Part shown: positions 24,288 to 32,071 of the stretch, piece by piece | Layout: every line of letters begins with the position of its first letter | How positions within the stretch are numbered: position 1 is the stretch's first letter | Source: Pseudomonadota bacterium | GTDB taxonomy: Bacteria; Desulfobacterota; Binatia; Binatales; Binataceae | Assembly: GCA_021324455.1 (NCBI GenBank) | Contig: JAJPJA010000053.1 | Span: 1-41,301, forward strand | Length of the DNA stretch: 41,301 nucleotides | Direction: 5' to 3' | Program-made: the position numbers and the translations under genes | Notes under the pieces: model-generated | Databases searched by the model: none | Seen by the model: only the letters and a program-made list of their open reading frames with translations | What the model was told of the DNA's origin: nothing

Positions 24288-25406
24288 ATGCAGGAATACA
24301 AGTACATTTCCGCGGACAGCCATCTGGTGGAACCCGAGGAGTTGTGGGTGACCCGGATGGATCGGCGCTTTCGCGACCGCGCGCCGCGCGCGGTCATGCG
24401 CGGCGGCGAGAAGTTCATGGTGGTCGAGGGCAGCCTGGAAGTGTCGCTCACCGCCGAGGTGCTGCTGGCGACCGACGCAAAGCATCGGCCGGCGCTCGAT
24501 CGGGAACGCGGCGGGCGCCACGAACACACCCGTCCCGGAGGCCTCGATCCGCATCTGCGGCTGCTCGACCAGGACGCGGACAATATCGCGGCGGAAGTGG
24601 TCTATCCGAACTGGGGGCTTTATTTTTTCGCCACCCCGGATCCCGAATATCAGCGCGAAGCGATGCGCGTGTATAACGGCTACATCGCCGAATACTGCGC
24701 GGCCGAGCGCGCGCGTTTGACGCCCATCGGGCTGCTGCCGCTCAAGGGTCCGATAAAGTGGGCGATCGAAGAGGCCGAGCGATGCGCCCGGCTGGGGATG
24801 CCCCAGGTGATGATTGCCGCCGGCGTCCCCAAACGTCCCTATCACGACCCGCACTACAAACCCTTGTGGGATGCGCTGCAGAGCCTGGGCTTGATGGTGG
24901 CCATGCATGCCGGATGCTACGACGAGCCCTTCGTCGATTTCACCTACCAGAGCGTTTTGCCGCAGTCGCTGATCGTGGAGGGCAAAATCGTTCTGCTCGA
25001 ACGCGGGATGGTCAACCTGATCTCAGGAGCAGTACCGCAGAGTTATCCGCGCCTGCGCTTCGTGCTGGTGGAGGGCGGTATCGGATGGATCGCGCCGGTG
25101 CTGCGGCTGATGGACCATTTCTGGGAGGACCATCATTATTGGATGGAACCGCGGCTGACGGAGCCGCCGTCGTTTTACTTCAAGCGTCAGTTCTGGGCGA
25201 CCTTCGAGGATGACCGGCCCGGATTGCTGACGCGTGATCTGATTAATCCCGACCACCTGATGTGGGGATCGGATTACCCGCACAGCGAAGGCACGTTTCC
25301 TTTTTCCCGCGACCGGATCGCCGCCGATTTCGCCGGCATCGAACCCGTCCAGACGCGCAAGCTGGTGCGCGACAACGCGGCGTCGCTTTACGGATTGAAA
25401 CTCTGA
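24288..25406 (+). CDS. Amidohydrolase_2 family metal-dependent hydrolase (D)
   Basis: A 372-residue amidohydrolase_2 protein, last of the CoA-transferase-pirin operon. D10-S-H12 in ISADSHLVEPEELW is the first-strand metal motif, H207 (AMHAGCYDEPF) the mid-barrel His, E-G-G-I-G-W in VLVEGGIGWIAPVLRLMD another family strand, and D329/H332 in WGSDYPHSEG the last-strand Asp motif. It is more like the SADSH type of environmental amidohydrolases than the DADGH type of the three at 1750-5952, so it probably came from another branch. Cytoplasmic. A hairpin begins in the stop codon. Confidence 0.88.
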   Translation: MQEYKYISADSHLVEPEELWVTRMDRRFRDRAPRAVMRGGEKFMVVEGSLEVSLTAEVLLATDAKHRPALDRERGGRHEHTRPGGLDPHLRLLDQDADNIAAEVVYPNWGLYFFATPDPEYQREAMRVYNGYIAEYCAAERARLTPIGLLPLKGPIKWAIEEAERCARLGMPQVMIAAGVPKRPYHDPHYKPLWDALQSLGLMVAMHAGCYDEPFVDFTYQSVLPQSLIVEGKIVLLERGMVNLISGAVPQSYPRLRFVLVEGGIGWIAPVLRLMDHFWEDHHYWMEPRLTEPPSFYFKRQFWATFEDDRPGLLTRDLINPDHLMWGSDYPHSEGTFPFSRDRIAADFAGIEPVQTRKLVRDNAASLYGLKL

Positions 25407-25427
25407 GTCGAGGATCTTGCCTCGCTC
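25405..25427 (+). terminator. Hairpin at the end of the CoA-transferase/pirin/amidohydrolase operon
   Basis: GAG-T-CGAGG pairs with CCTCG-CTC around ATCTTG, with one bulged T. It overlaps the amidohydrolase stop codon. There is no T-run afterwards, so it is a weak terminator candidate only. Confidence 0.3.
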
Positions 25428-25492
25428 CAAACCGGATTGCGTTTCTCCGCCCGTATGCCGCTGGCCTTTGCGTAACAGGAAGTTAACCTGCC

Positions 25493-25498
25493 GATAAT
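25493..25498 (+). promoter_or_regulatory. Possible -10 box for the OmpA-type lipoprotein gene
   Basis: GATAAT matches five of six bases of the consensus -10 hexamer, 131 bases before the lipoprotein start. The nearest -35-like element is TTGCGT at 25468-25473, 19 bases away, which is a loose fit. Confidence 0.3.
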
Positions 25499-25628
25499 CA
25501 GCCGCCGCTAGAGTCTCACCGGGCGCGAATTTAGCTTTGCTTGCGCTCGGCGCTCATCCCGGCGGCGGCACAGTTCCGCGCCGGCCCCGGAGCACCGCGC
25601 GAAAAGCTTTTTGTGCATGGGAGGAGCG

Positions 25629-26330
25629 ATGCGGCGTAGAGCTTGCGGAAGGCTTCGGGTTTCGTACCTGGGAATGGGTCTGGCGATCGCGCTGGGCGGA
25701 TGCGCCAATCTGAGCCAGCCCCGGTACTGGGGCGATTGCGCGATCAAGGGAGGCGTTATCGGACCCTTCATCGGCGGCGGCACAGCGGCGGGCGTGACTG
25801 TGGGAGAGAACACGAGCGATTCAACCAAGTGGGCGGCCAGTGCCGGAGCGGCGGCGGGCGGCGCTCTGCTCGGTGCCCTGATTGGCCATTACTACTGCGA
25901 TCCTTTGATCACGCCGCCGGCGCCGGTTGAGGCGCAGGCAGCGCCGCCGCCTCCTCCGCCGCCGCCCCCGCCCGCTCCGGCGCCGCAGGAACGTATCGTG
26001 CTGCGCGGCGTTCATTTTGATTTCAATCGCGCCAGTATCCGGCCCGACGCGGCGCCAATCCTGGACGAGGCCGCGCAGATTTTGCAGCGGCATCCAAACC
26101 TCACCGTCAACGTCAACGGCTACTGCGACGCAATCGCCAGCGTGCGCTACAATCTCAAGCTGTCGCAGCGGCGCGCCGACGCGGTGGTGCGCTACCTGGA
26201 AGACAAGGGCATCGCGGGCGATCGCCTGATCCCGCACGGCTACGGCAAGAGCGGCTACGTGGCCACCAACAGAACCGCCGAGGGCCGGGCGCAGAACCGC
26301 CGCGTCGAGCTGGTCCCGCAGCAGCCCTGA
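25629..26330 (+). CDS. OmpA-family outer-membrane lipoprotein with glycine zipper
   Basis: A 233-residue lipoprotein. The ATG at 25629 is preceded by GGGAGGAG. A signal peptide ends in the lipobox LGGC, Cys at about residue 23. Next is a glycine-zipper segment (GGVIGPFIGGGTAAGV and AGAAAGGALLGALIGHYYC), then a linker with ten consecutive prolines plus alternating Ala-Pro. Last is an OmpA C-terminal domain (GVHFDFNRASIRPDA, then NGYCDA and YNLKLSQRRADAVVRYL) with the Asp and Arg that bind peptidoglycan. It likely tethers the outer membrane to the cell wall like Pal. Single gene; a T-run (26341-26347) follows the stop. Confidence 0.9.
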   Translation: MRRRACGRLRVSYLGMGLAIALGGCANLSQPRYWGDCAIKGGVIGPFIGGGTAAGVTVGENTSDSTKWAASAGAAAGGALLGALIGHYYCDPLITPPAPVEAQAAPPPPPPPPPPAPAPQERIVLRGVHFDFNRASIRPDAAPILDEAAQILQRHPNLTVNVNGYCDAIASVRYNLKLSQRRADAVVRYLEDKGIAGDRLIPHGYGKSGYVATNRTAEGRAQNRRVELVPQQP

Positions 26331-26487
26331 GCGCGATCGGTTTTTTTGCTCATGGTCTGAGACGGTCGAATTGCGTTTGCCCGTTCGGTGGGGCGTGCAG
26401 CTCACGCCCCGCCCGGCTGCTTGGGGCGCAAGCGCGCTTGCCCTGCCGGATCGATTTTCCTAGGGTAACGCCCAGAGGTTGATCATC

Positions 26488-27573
26488 ATGAAAGGCAAGG
26501 TCGCGTTCATCCCTCAAGGCCATAAGCTCGAATTTTTCGAGTACGACGTTCCCGATCCGCTCCCCGGCGGCCTGGTGGCGGAAGTCACCCAGACCAACGT
26601 CTGCGGTTCCGAGGTGCATATGTGGCGCGGCGAGTTCGGGCGGCGCGGAATCATGCCGGGACATGAGATGGCCGGGCGGATTCACGCGCTGGGGCAAGGG
26701 GTGACCAAAGACTGGGCCGGGGTGCCGGTCAAGCCGGGCGATCGCATCGCGCCGGTTTACTACACGGTGTGCAATCGATGCGAAAACTGCGTGGCCGGCA
26801 ATCATGCCGGATGCGTCAACCGGGTGATGGGCGCGGCGCATCCCGACGTCCCGCCGCATTTCACCGCCACCTTCGCCACCCATTATGTGATCAAGCCCGA
26901 GCAGCACTTCTATCGTATCCCCGACAACGTCCCCGATCTGATCGCCGCCTCGGCCAACTGCGCGATGTCGCAGGTTTACTGGGCGCTGGATCGCGGGCGT
27001 CTCTCCTACGGCGAGAAGCTGCTGGTGCTGGGCGCGGGCGGCCTGGGCCTGCATGCGATGGCGATCGCCAGGGAGCGCGGCGCCAGGGTTATCGCGATCG
27101 ACGGCGTCGATCTGCGTCTGGCGCAGGCGCGGCGTTTCGGCGCCGACGAAGTTATCGATCTGCGCCAGTACTCCGACCTCAAGGCGCGCCAGGCCCGGGT
27201 GCGTGAGCTGGCAGGCGGAGGCGGCCCCGATGTCGTGCTGGAAGTCGCCGGTATTCCCGAAGCGTTCGTCGAGGCGATAAGCCTGGTGCGCAACGGCGGA
27301 CGCGTTATCGAAGTCGGCAACATTTCCGGCGGGCTGACCGCGCCGATTGCGCCGTCCCTGGTTACCTTCAAATCGATCGAGATCCACGGAGTCGCGACGT
27401 ATCCTCCCCATTACCTGAAAAAGACACTGGACTTTCTCACCCGGCACATCAACCGCTATCCGTACCTGGAGTTGTGCGACGCCAGGTTCCCGCTGTCACG
27501 CGCGGCCGAGGCTTTGGACAAGAGCGAGCGCAAGGAAGTCACCCGGGCGGCGTTGATTCCGGAGCAACAGTAG
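26488..27573 (+). CDS. Zinc-dependent alcohol dehydrogenase (MDR family)
   Basis: A 361-residue medium-chain dehydrogenase. The start is the ATG at 26488, with AGAGG nine bases ahead, rather than the TTG at 26479. The catalytic zinc ligands are C39 (NVCGSEVH) and H59-E60 (GHEMAG); the structural zinc cysteines are C95, C98, C101 and C109. The coenzyme fold is VLGAGGLGLHAMAIARERGA with the Asp at the end of the next strand (VIAID), favouring NAD. Relatives include threonine, sorbitol and acyl-type alcohol dehydrogenases. Substrate unknown. It stands alone, with a secreted hypothetical downstream. Confidence 0.92.
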   Translation: MKGKVAFIPQGHKLEFFEYDVPDPLPGGLVAEVTQTNVCGSEVHMWRGEFGRRGIMPGHEMAGRIHALGQGVTKDWAGVPVKPGDRIAPVYYTVCNRCENCVAGNHAGCVNRVMGAAHPDVPPHFTATFATHYVIKPEQHFYRIPDNVPDLIAASANCAMSQVYWALDRGRLSYGEKLLVLGAGGLGLHAMAIARERGARVIAIDGVDLRLAQARRFGADEVIDLRQYSDLKARQARVRELAGGGGPDVVLEVAGIPEAFVEAISLVRNGGRVIEVGNISGGLTAPIAPSLVTFKSIEIHGVATYPPHYLKKTLDFLTRHINRYPYLELCDARFPLSRAAEALDKSERKEVTRAALIPEQQ

Positions 27574-27687
27574 GGCGTGGTTTCCCGCTCCCGCAATCTT
27601 TCGGGTTGAAACGGCTTTTGCTCAGCGGGGCCGGGCGCGCCCCATATTCTGGCAGCAGCATGATGAGCGGGGAGCGGCGGCGCAGCG

Positions 27688-28173
27688 ATGACCAAAGTGG
27701 CCGCGTTTTTCGCTCTGATCGGCTTCGCCGCGGCGCTGGCAACGGAAGCCGTGCTCGCCGCCGCCGAGGTGTTCACCCATTCGGTGCGCGTGTATCCGGT
27801 CGAATGCGAAGGGCAGGTGGTGTTCGGAACCTTCTGCGAGGGCGAATTAACCGTTCCTCTCGATCCGATCACGTACCGCGCGTCGCCGGCGCGCCGGAGC
27901 GTGACGAGGTGGGATAATGAAGGCGTTACCGAACTCGGGAACTGCACCGTAAAGGGCTACCGCGACTGGCAATGCAGTACCGCCGCCGCGGCCGATCTGG
28001 TGATTCAGCGCACGATGCAGGACGGGCAGTTTACGGTCGCGATGTATGACAGCCGCATGTCTCCCAAGGCCAATGTGAATTCATGGGATCTGATCTACGT
28101 ATCGATGTGGGACTGGCTGCGCATCGAGCTGGAATATGAGATGAAGCAGCGCGGCGCCGCCCTGGAGGAGTGA
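27688..28173 (+). CDS. Secreted hypothetical protein with four cysteines
   Basis: A 161-residue protein of no family I can name. An N-terminal signal peptide covers about residues 1-26 (MTKVAAFFALIGFAAALATE, then an Ala-rich stretch). The mature part has four Cys (VECEGQVVFGTFCEG, GNCTVKG, WQCSTAA), likely two disulfides, and a Trp-rich C-terminal region (SWDLIYVSMWDWLRIE) ending in an acidic and basic helix. This is a small, disulfide-bonded periplasmic domain in appearance. GGAG lies 14 bases before the ATG. It is convergent with the Tat phosphoesterase gene. Confidence 0.72.
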   Translation: MTKVAAFFALIGFAAALATEAVLAAAEVFTHSVRVYPVECEGQVVFGTFCEGELTVPLDPITYRASPARRSVTRWDNEGVTELGNCTVKGYRDWQCSTAAAADLVIQRTMQDGQFTVAMYDSRMSPKANVNSWDLIYVSMWDWLRIELEYEMKQRGAALEE

Positions 28174-28282
28174 AGCCCCCAGATCTTTGAACCCTCGATT
28201 TTTCTTGACTGGAAAAGGCTGCCGGCAGTGGAGCGAGCCTCCCCATCCGCCAGGAGCGCGGACGTCAGCCGCACCCCTGAGT

Positions 28283-28298
28283 TTCCGCAATCGCGGAA
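28283..28298. terminator. Hairpin between convergent genes
   Basis: TTCCGC-AATC-GCGGAA is a perfect six-base stem with a four-base loop, 110 bases after the secreted hypothetical stop and 64 bases after the opposing phosphoesterase stop. There is no T-run, so it is a possible two-way stop of modest strength. Confidence 0.35.
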
Positions 28299-28361
28299 GT
28301 TCACTGAGCAAAAGCAGCGGCAGCCCGGAATCGACCGCATATTTACGCCGGCAGGCCGCTC

Positions 28362-29360
28362 TCATTCCTCGATCGCGTCCGCCCGCCCGTGTTTGAGCAT
28401 CTGGCCCATCCCCACCGTGCCCGAGTACTCGCTGGTCGTAAGCTCGACGTCTTCGATCCGCAGATCGCGCGCGCCGCGTTTGCCGCTTACGATTCGCAAG
28501 CCCAGGTTTTTGAAGGGCTGCGCGCGGTCAAACGGCAGCGGCTTCCTCGATCCCGCCGCCGCGGGATCCGGAAAGGCGAAGATCAGCGACCGCGCCGCGT
28601 ACATTCTGGCGCTGCCCTGGCGCCGGAAATGCTCGCGATGGATATGGCCGTACAGCACCGTGACGTTTTCGTACGGAGCGAGCAGGTTCATCACCTGGTC
28701 GCCGTCGCTGGTGAACCATTCCCATTGCGGTTTGAGATCGAACAGCGGGCGATGGGTAAACACTATGATGGGCGCGCTGAGCGGAAAACGGGCCAAATCG
28801 GCCTTCATCCACGCCAGCTGCTCGGCGCCGACCGCGGGGCGTCCGGTGGATACGTTGTCGAGCGCGATGAAATGAACGCCGCGATGATCGAATGAGTAAT
28901 GCGCCGGACCCATGAATTCGCGGAACATGGCGCCGCCGTCGAGCGCGGCGTCATTCTCGCCCGGCACCACCTTGATCTGCGCGGCGTGAATCCGGCCCGC
29001 GATCCGCTTGAACAACTTGTAGCGTTTGGCGTGTTCATCGGTTGAATCGGCGTCGTGGGTCAGGTCCCCCGTGACAATTACCAGATCGGGGCGCCGTCTC
29101 AGCCGGTTAATCGCCCCCACGGCGGCTTCGAACGCCTTGGTGCCGAGCGGGTCGGGCGGCCCGTCGAACCCGACGTGAGTATCGCTCAACTGGACGAACG
29201 AAAACGGCGACGGCCTCTCGCCGTTGAGCTCGCCCAGGGTGCGGGCAAGCATCTGATCTCCGCCATGCGCAAGCGGCGCAAACGCGCTGTAGAGCGCGCC
29301 GATTGACAAGGAAGTTCCCGCGACGCGCAGGAACGATCTGCGATCGAATCCGGTTGCCAT
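28362..29360 (-). CDS. Tat-exported calcineurin-like metallophosphoesterase
   Basis: A 332-residue periplasmic phosphoesterase. A twin-arginine signal (DRRSFLRVAG, residues 6-15) precedes a short hydrophobic stretch. The metal-site motifs are D60-T-H62 (LSDTHVG), GDLTHD at 98-103, PGEND at 133-137 (the GNH[DE] motif of the wider family replaced by GEND), FTHRP near 206-210 and GHIHRE near 240-245. The segment HYSFDHRGVHFIALDNV is common in this exported subgroup. Substrate unknown, perhaps phosphodiesters or nucleotides. GGAG lies eight bases ahead of the ATG at 29358-29360. Confidence 0.88.
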   Translation of the reverse strand: MATGFDRRSFLRVAGTSLSIGALYSAFAPLAHGGDQMLARTLGELNGERPSPFSFVQLSDTHVGFDGPPDPLGTKAFEAAVGAINRLRRRPDLVIVTGDLTHDADSTDEHAKRYKLFKRIAGRIHAAQIKVVPGENDAALDGGAMFREFMGPAHYSFDHRGVHFIALDNVSTGRPAVGAEQLAWMKADLARFPLSAPIIVFTHRPLFDLKPQWEWFTSDGDQVMNLLAPYENVTVLYGHIHREHFRRQGSARMYAARSLIFAFPDPAAAGSRKPLPFDRAQPFKNLGLRIVSGKRGARDLRIEDVELTTSEYSGTVGMGQMLKHGRADAIEE

Positions 29361-29475
29361 GAGATAATCTCCAGCTAATTGACGCGCCGCCGCGCGTTCA
29401 ACCCGATATACCGGTTCGCAGAGGGAAAAATTCCCGGATGATTACCGGTTGAAGTGCATACCGACGCTCATCTCC

Positions 29476-30042
29476 TCAATCCGCTTCCAACCGGACGCCG
29501 ATTCCGTTTAACACCATCGCCAACATGGCATAGCTGCCCACCGTGAACAGCAAATCCAACAGCTGGCGCCGATCCAGCTGTCCAGCGAGGCCATTCCATG
29601 TCTCATCATCGATGGCGGCGGTGTTTCGCAGCTGATCCACGGCGCGAAGCGCATGCCGTTCGAAGTCTGACCATCCGGGAGCATCGGCTCCCGCCTTGAC
29701 CGCCTCGATCTCCTGCGCGGTCATACCTGTACGCCGGGCGGCTTCCGCATGCTTGACCCACTGGTACTCCGATCGATAAAGCCAGGCCGTGCGCAGCGTG
29801 ACGATCTCGCGCACCCGATCCGGCAGGGTCGACCCATTGAGTATGTGCATTCCGAATTTCAGGTACGGAATCGCCAGATCCGGATGGTGCGCCAGGGTCA
29901 GGGCGATGTTGAACCTGGAGAGGTCGGGTTGAGCTCCGCTCGCCTCCCTTTGGGCGAAGAATTCTCTGATTTCGTCAGTCCATTGCGACGCTGCCAGCGG
30001 CGGAATGCGGGGAGCAGTTGGAAGCGAAGTCCTGTCTGACAT
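29476..30042 (-). CDS. Carboxymuconolactone decarboxylase family protein (Cys-free type)
   Basis: A 188-residue all-helical protein. The start is the ATG at 30040-30042, with GGAG five bases ahead; an upstream in-frame start would add a hydrophobic stretch without a ribosome site. The core LPDRVREIVTLRTAWLYRSE, then YQWVKHAEAARRTGM, fits CMD members that lack the CxxC of AhpD and use Glu and His instead. True 4-carboxymuconolactone decarboxylases act in protocatechuate breakdown, but this group is mostly uncharacterised. It is a single gene. Confidence 0.83.
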   Translation of the reverse strand: MSDRTSLPTAPRIPPLAASQWTDEIREFFAQREASGAQPDLSRFNIALTLAHHPDLAIPYLKFGMHILNGSTLPDRVREIVTLRTAWLYRSEYQWVKHAEAARRTGMTAQEIEAVKAGADAPGWSDFERHALRAVDQLRNTAAIDDETWNGLAGQLDRRQLLDLLFTVGSYAMLAMVLNGIGVRLEAD

Positions 30043-30160
30043 GTGGGCTCCAGCGCCGGCCAGAATAAAACCGCCGGCGAAATCTACCAATAGCGCAACC
30101 GCCGGACGGCGGAAAAACGCTATAGTCTGAAACGCCGGCAAGGCGGCCGCGGACGGTGAT

Positions 30161-30511
30161 TCAAAGCGGGGGTTTTTTGGCGCGCCGCGGCCGCGGTCTG
30201 GGCGCGGCGGCAGCGGATTCGCTCATCACCCGATCCAGCTTGATGTTCAGATTAAGCAACTGGCCGTTGAGATGATCCAGCCGCGCTTTCAATTCCCGGA
30301 TGTCGCGCTTGGAGGGAATGTTTACGAAATCGAGCAGGGTCTCGACGCTGCGGTCGAAGCGGCCCTTGTTGTCGATAAACCGCTCGCCGGCGCGGCCCAG
30401 GGCGCGGCGCAGCGCGTCATTGGACATTACTTCGCCGAAAAAAGCCGCGGCGCCTTCTTCGCTCATCCGGCGCAGCATCGAAACCAGTTTTTCCGCATCC
30501 CCTCGTGCCAT
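30161..30511 (-). CDS. Phasin/PhaE-like small helical protein
   Basis: A 116-residue protein starting at the ATG at 30509-30511; a longer in-frame start upstream lacks a ribosome site. It is mostly helical: an amphipathic N-terminal half (ALRRALGRAGERFIDNKGRF), then NIPSKRDIRELKARLDHLNG, which predicts a coiled coil and resembles the C-terminal part of polyhydroxyalkanoate-associated proteins (PhaE, PhaF) where a LGLPTRSEV-type turn precedes a coil. The C-terminus is Pro/Arg/Lys-rich (PRPRPRRAKKPP). A role at storage granules is plausible but no PHA synthase is in the window. Confidence 0.55.
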   Translation of the reverse strand: MARGDAEKLVSMLRRMSEEGAAAFFGEVMSNDALRRALGRAGERFIDNKGRFDRSVETLLDFVNIPSKRDIRELKARLDHLNGQLLNLNIKLDRVMSESAAAAPRPRPRRAKKPPL

Positions 30512-30556
30512 GACACCGCAACTAATATACCCTGAACTGCGATGCAAGGTATCGAG

Positions 30557-30826
30557 ATGTGGGCGACGGTGGCCGGGCTGGCGTCGGGCTTCAGCCTGAT
30601 GGGCTACAAGGAAAGCCCGCTCAACCTGCTCGTCACCTCCGCCGTGATCAATCTCGCGCTGACGCCGCTGACCGCGATTATCGCCGCGCGGCGCGGACGC
30701 TCAGCCGCGGTCTGGAGCCTTATCGGCCTGTGCTTTGGGATGTGGGCCCTGGCCGCGGCGCTCCTGCTGATGGCGCCGCCGAAAAACCCGCCGCACGACC
30801 GCGTTCCTCCGCCGCATGCCGCGTGA
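30557..30826 (+). CDS. Small membrane protein, hypothetical
   Basis: An 89-residue protein with three hydrophobic segments (roughly 3-16, 24-44 and 52-75) and a Pro/His-rich tail (PPKNPPHDRVPPP). AAGG lies seven bases before the ATG at 30557; an ATG five codons earlier (30542) has no ribosome site. It starts 45 bases from the divergent phasin-like gene. Its last 107 bases overlap the C-terminal end of the alpha/beta hydrolase gene on the other strand. Real but of unknown function, with moderate certainty because of the overlap. Confidence 0.5.
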   Translation: MWATVAGLASGFSLMGYKESPLNLLVTSAVINLALTPLTAIIAARRGRSAAVWSLIGLCFGMWALAAALLLMAPPKNPPHDRVPPPHAA

Positions 30827-31952
30827 GCCAGGCTCGCACGGGCGCATACACCCGGGCCGCGGCGCGGGTCCCGCACAGGATGTCCAGATGGCCCCATCCC
30901 GCCAGTATGATCACGGTGTGCGGACCGCCGGTCTGCGCTGCTGCGCCAGCCACCCACGAGGGCCATCGGGGCGATATGTTGGTGCTGGCAAAGGCGATCA
31001 CCGGAAGCTTGGAAGCGGCCAGCTTGCGGCTCAACTCCGGCGTCATCGGATCTTCATCGTCCTGCACCGCGGGCCAGTAGCGGTCGTAGGTAATCAGCAC
31101 GCGCGCCAGTGTCAGCGCGTCAGAAAAATGCCCGGCCGGATTGGCCAGGCCGCCCCGCCCGCCGAATGCTTTGGACTCGTACACCACCTGGTCCAGGTTT
31201 TCGGCCGCGGTGCGGTATCTGGCTATCGGCGCTGGTGCCTTCGGATCGCGAATTACCAACTCCAGCAGGGCCTTGCGCTTGTCATAGGTCAGGCTCTTGC
31301 CGCCGATATCCGTGGCCCACGCTGCGGGAGGAGAGATTTTGGGACCGCCCAGACTCCCCCGGCGCAGGATAAAGCCGTCCAAAATGATGAGCCCGGCGAG
31401 CTTTTGCGGATGCTCCGCGGCGTACAGGTAGGCGAATGCCGCGCCGCGGCTGAAACCGGCGATGTACAGCCGGCGTTGAGCGCGGCCGGCCGCCGCGGTC
31501 AGGATAAAATTCACCGCCGCATCGATATCCGAGACGAACCGCGCGTCGGTCCATCCGCGCAACTCCGCAAGTCCCGGCTGCGGGGTGTCCGGCGGGACGA
31601 AATGCGTCCGATAATCCAGCGCCCACACCTCGCAACCGTGAACCGCCAGATAAAGCGGCAGCCAATGATCCGGATCCGTCAGCGGCAATTCCCCGTTCAT
31701 ATTGGTGCCGGGCAGGAACAGAATCAGGGGCGCGCCCGGATTGAAGCCCGACGTCAGCCGATGCAGCCCGATTCGGTCAAACGCCGATTTTCCCACGGCG
31801 GCGGTCCATCCGGTCTCGGTCACGGCCGGTGTAGTATCTATTTTGTGCGGCGAAGCGGACTGGACAAAATCCGCGGTCGCCGCGGAGGCGATACATACCA
31901 ACGCTCCGATCAACGGAGCAATAAACCGGAGACGGGGGATTTGCGCGTACAC
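30720..31952 (-). CDS. Exported alpha/beta hydrolase
   Basis: About 410 residues from GTG at 31950-31952 (AGGA just ahead), or 422 from an upstream TTG; the start is uncertain. An N-terminal signal peptide (RFIAPLIGALVCIASAATA) implies export. The fold elements are LILFLPGTNMNG, VWALDYRTH, the nucleophile elbow IAGFSRG with S168, IILDGFIL, and near the C-terminus GGPHTVIILAGWGHLD with the catalytic His and the Asp-bearing loops. These features match secreted lipase or esterase-like hydrolases. The last 45 residues are Ala/Pro/Arg-rich. Substrate unknown. The 3' end overlaps a small membrane protein gene running the other way. Confidence 0.78.
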   Translation of the reverse strand: MYAQIPRLRFIAPLIGALVCIASAATADFVQSASPHKIDTTPAVTETGWTAAVGKSAFDRIGLHRLTSGFNPGAPLILFLPGTNMNGELPLTDPDHWLPLYLAVHGCEVWALDYRTHFVPPDTPQPGLAELRGWTDARFVSDIDAAVNFILTAAAGRAQRRLYIAGFSRGAAFAYLYAAEHPQKLAGLIILDGFILRRGSLGGPKISPPAAWATDIGGKSLTYDKRKALLELVIRDPKAPAPIARYRTAAENLDQVVYESKAFGGRGGLANPAGHFSDALTLARVLITYDRYWPAVQDDEDPMTPELSRKLAASKLPVIAFASTNISPRWPSWVAGAAAQTGGPHTVIILAGWGHLDILCGTRAAARVYAPVRAWLTRHAAEERGRAAGFSAAPSAGAPRPGPTSQSTGR

Positions 31953-32071
31953 GAATCCTAATCTGTCGCGGATGGCGCCGCGCTTCAACCTTCAGCGGCG
32001 GACAGATATTGATCGCCCCGCCGCCGGCGTGCCAAACAGTGACAGGGCTCGACGCTCCTCCGGAGGTCCAG

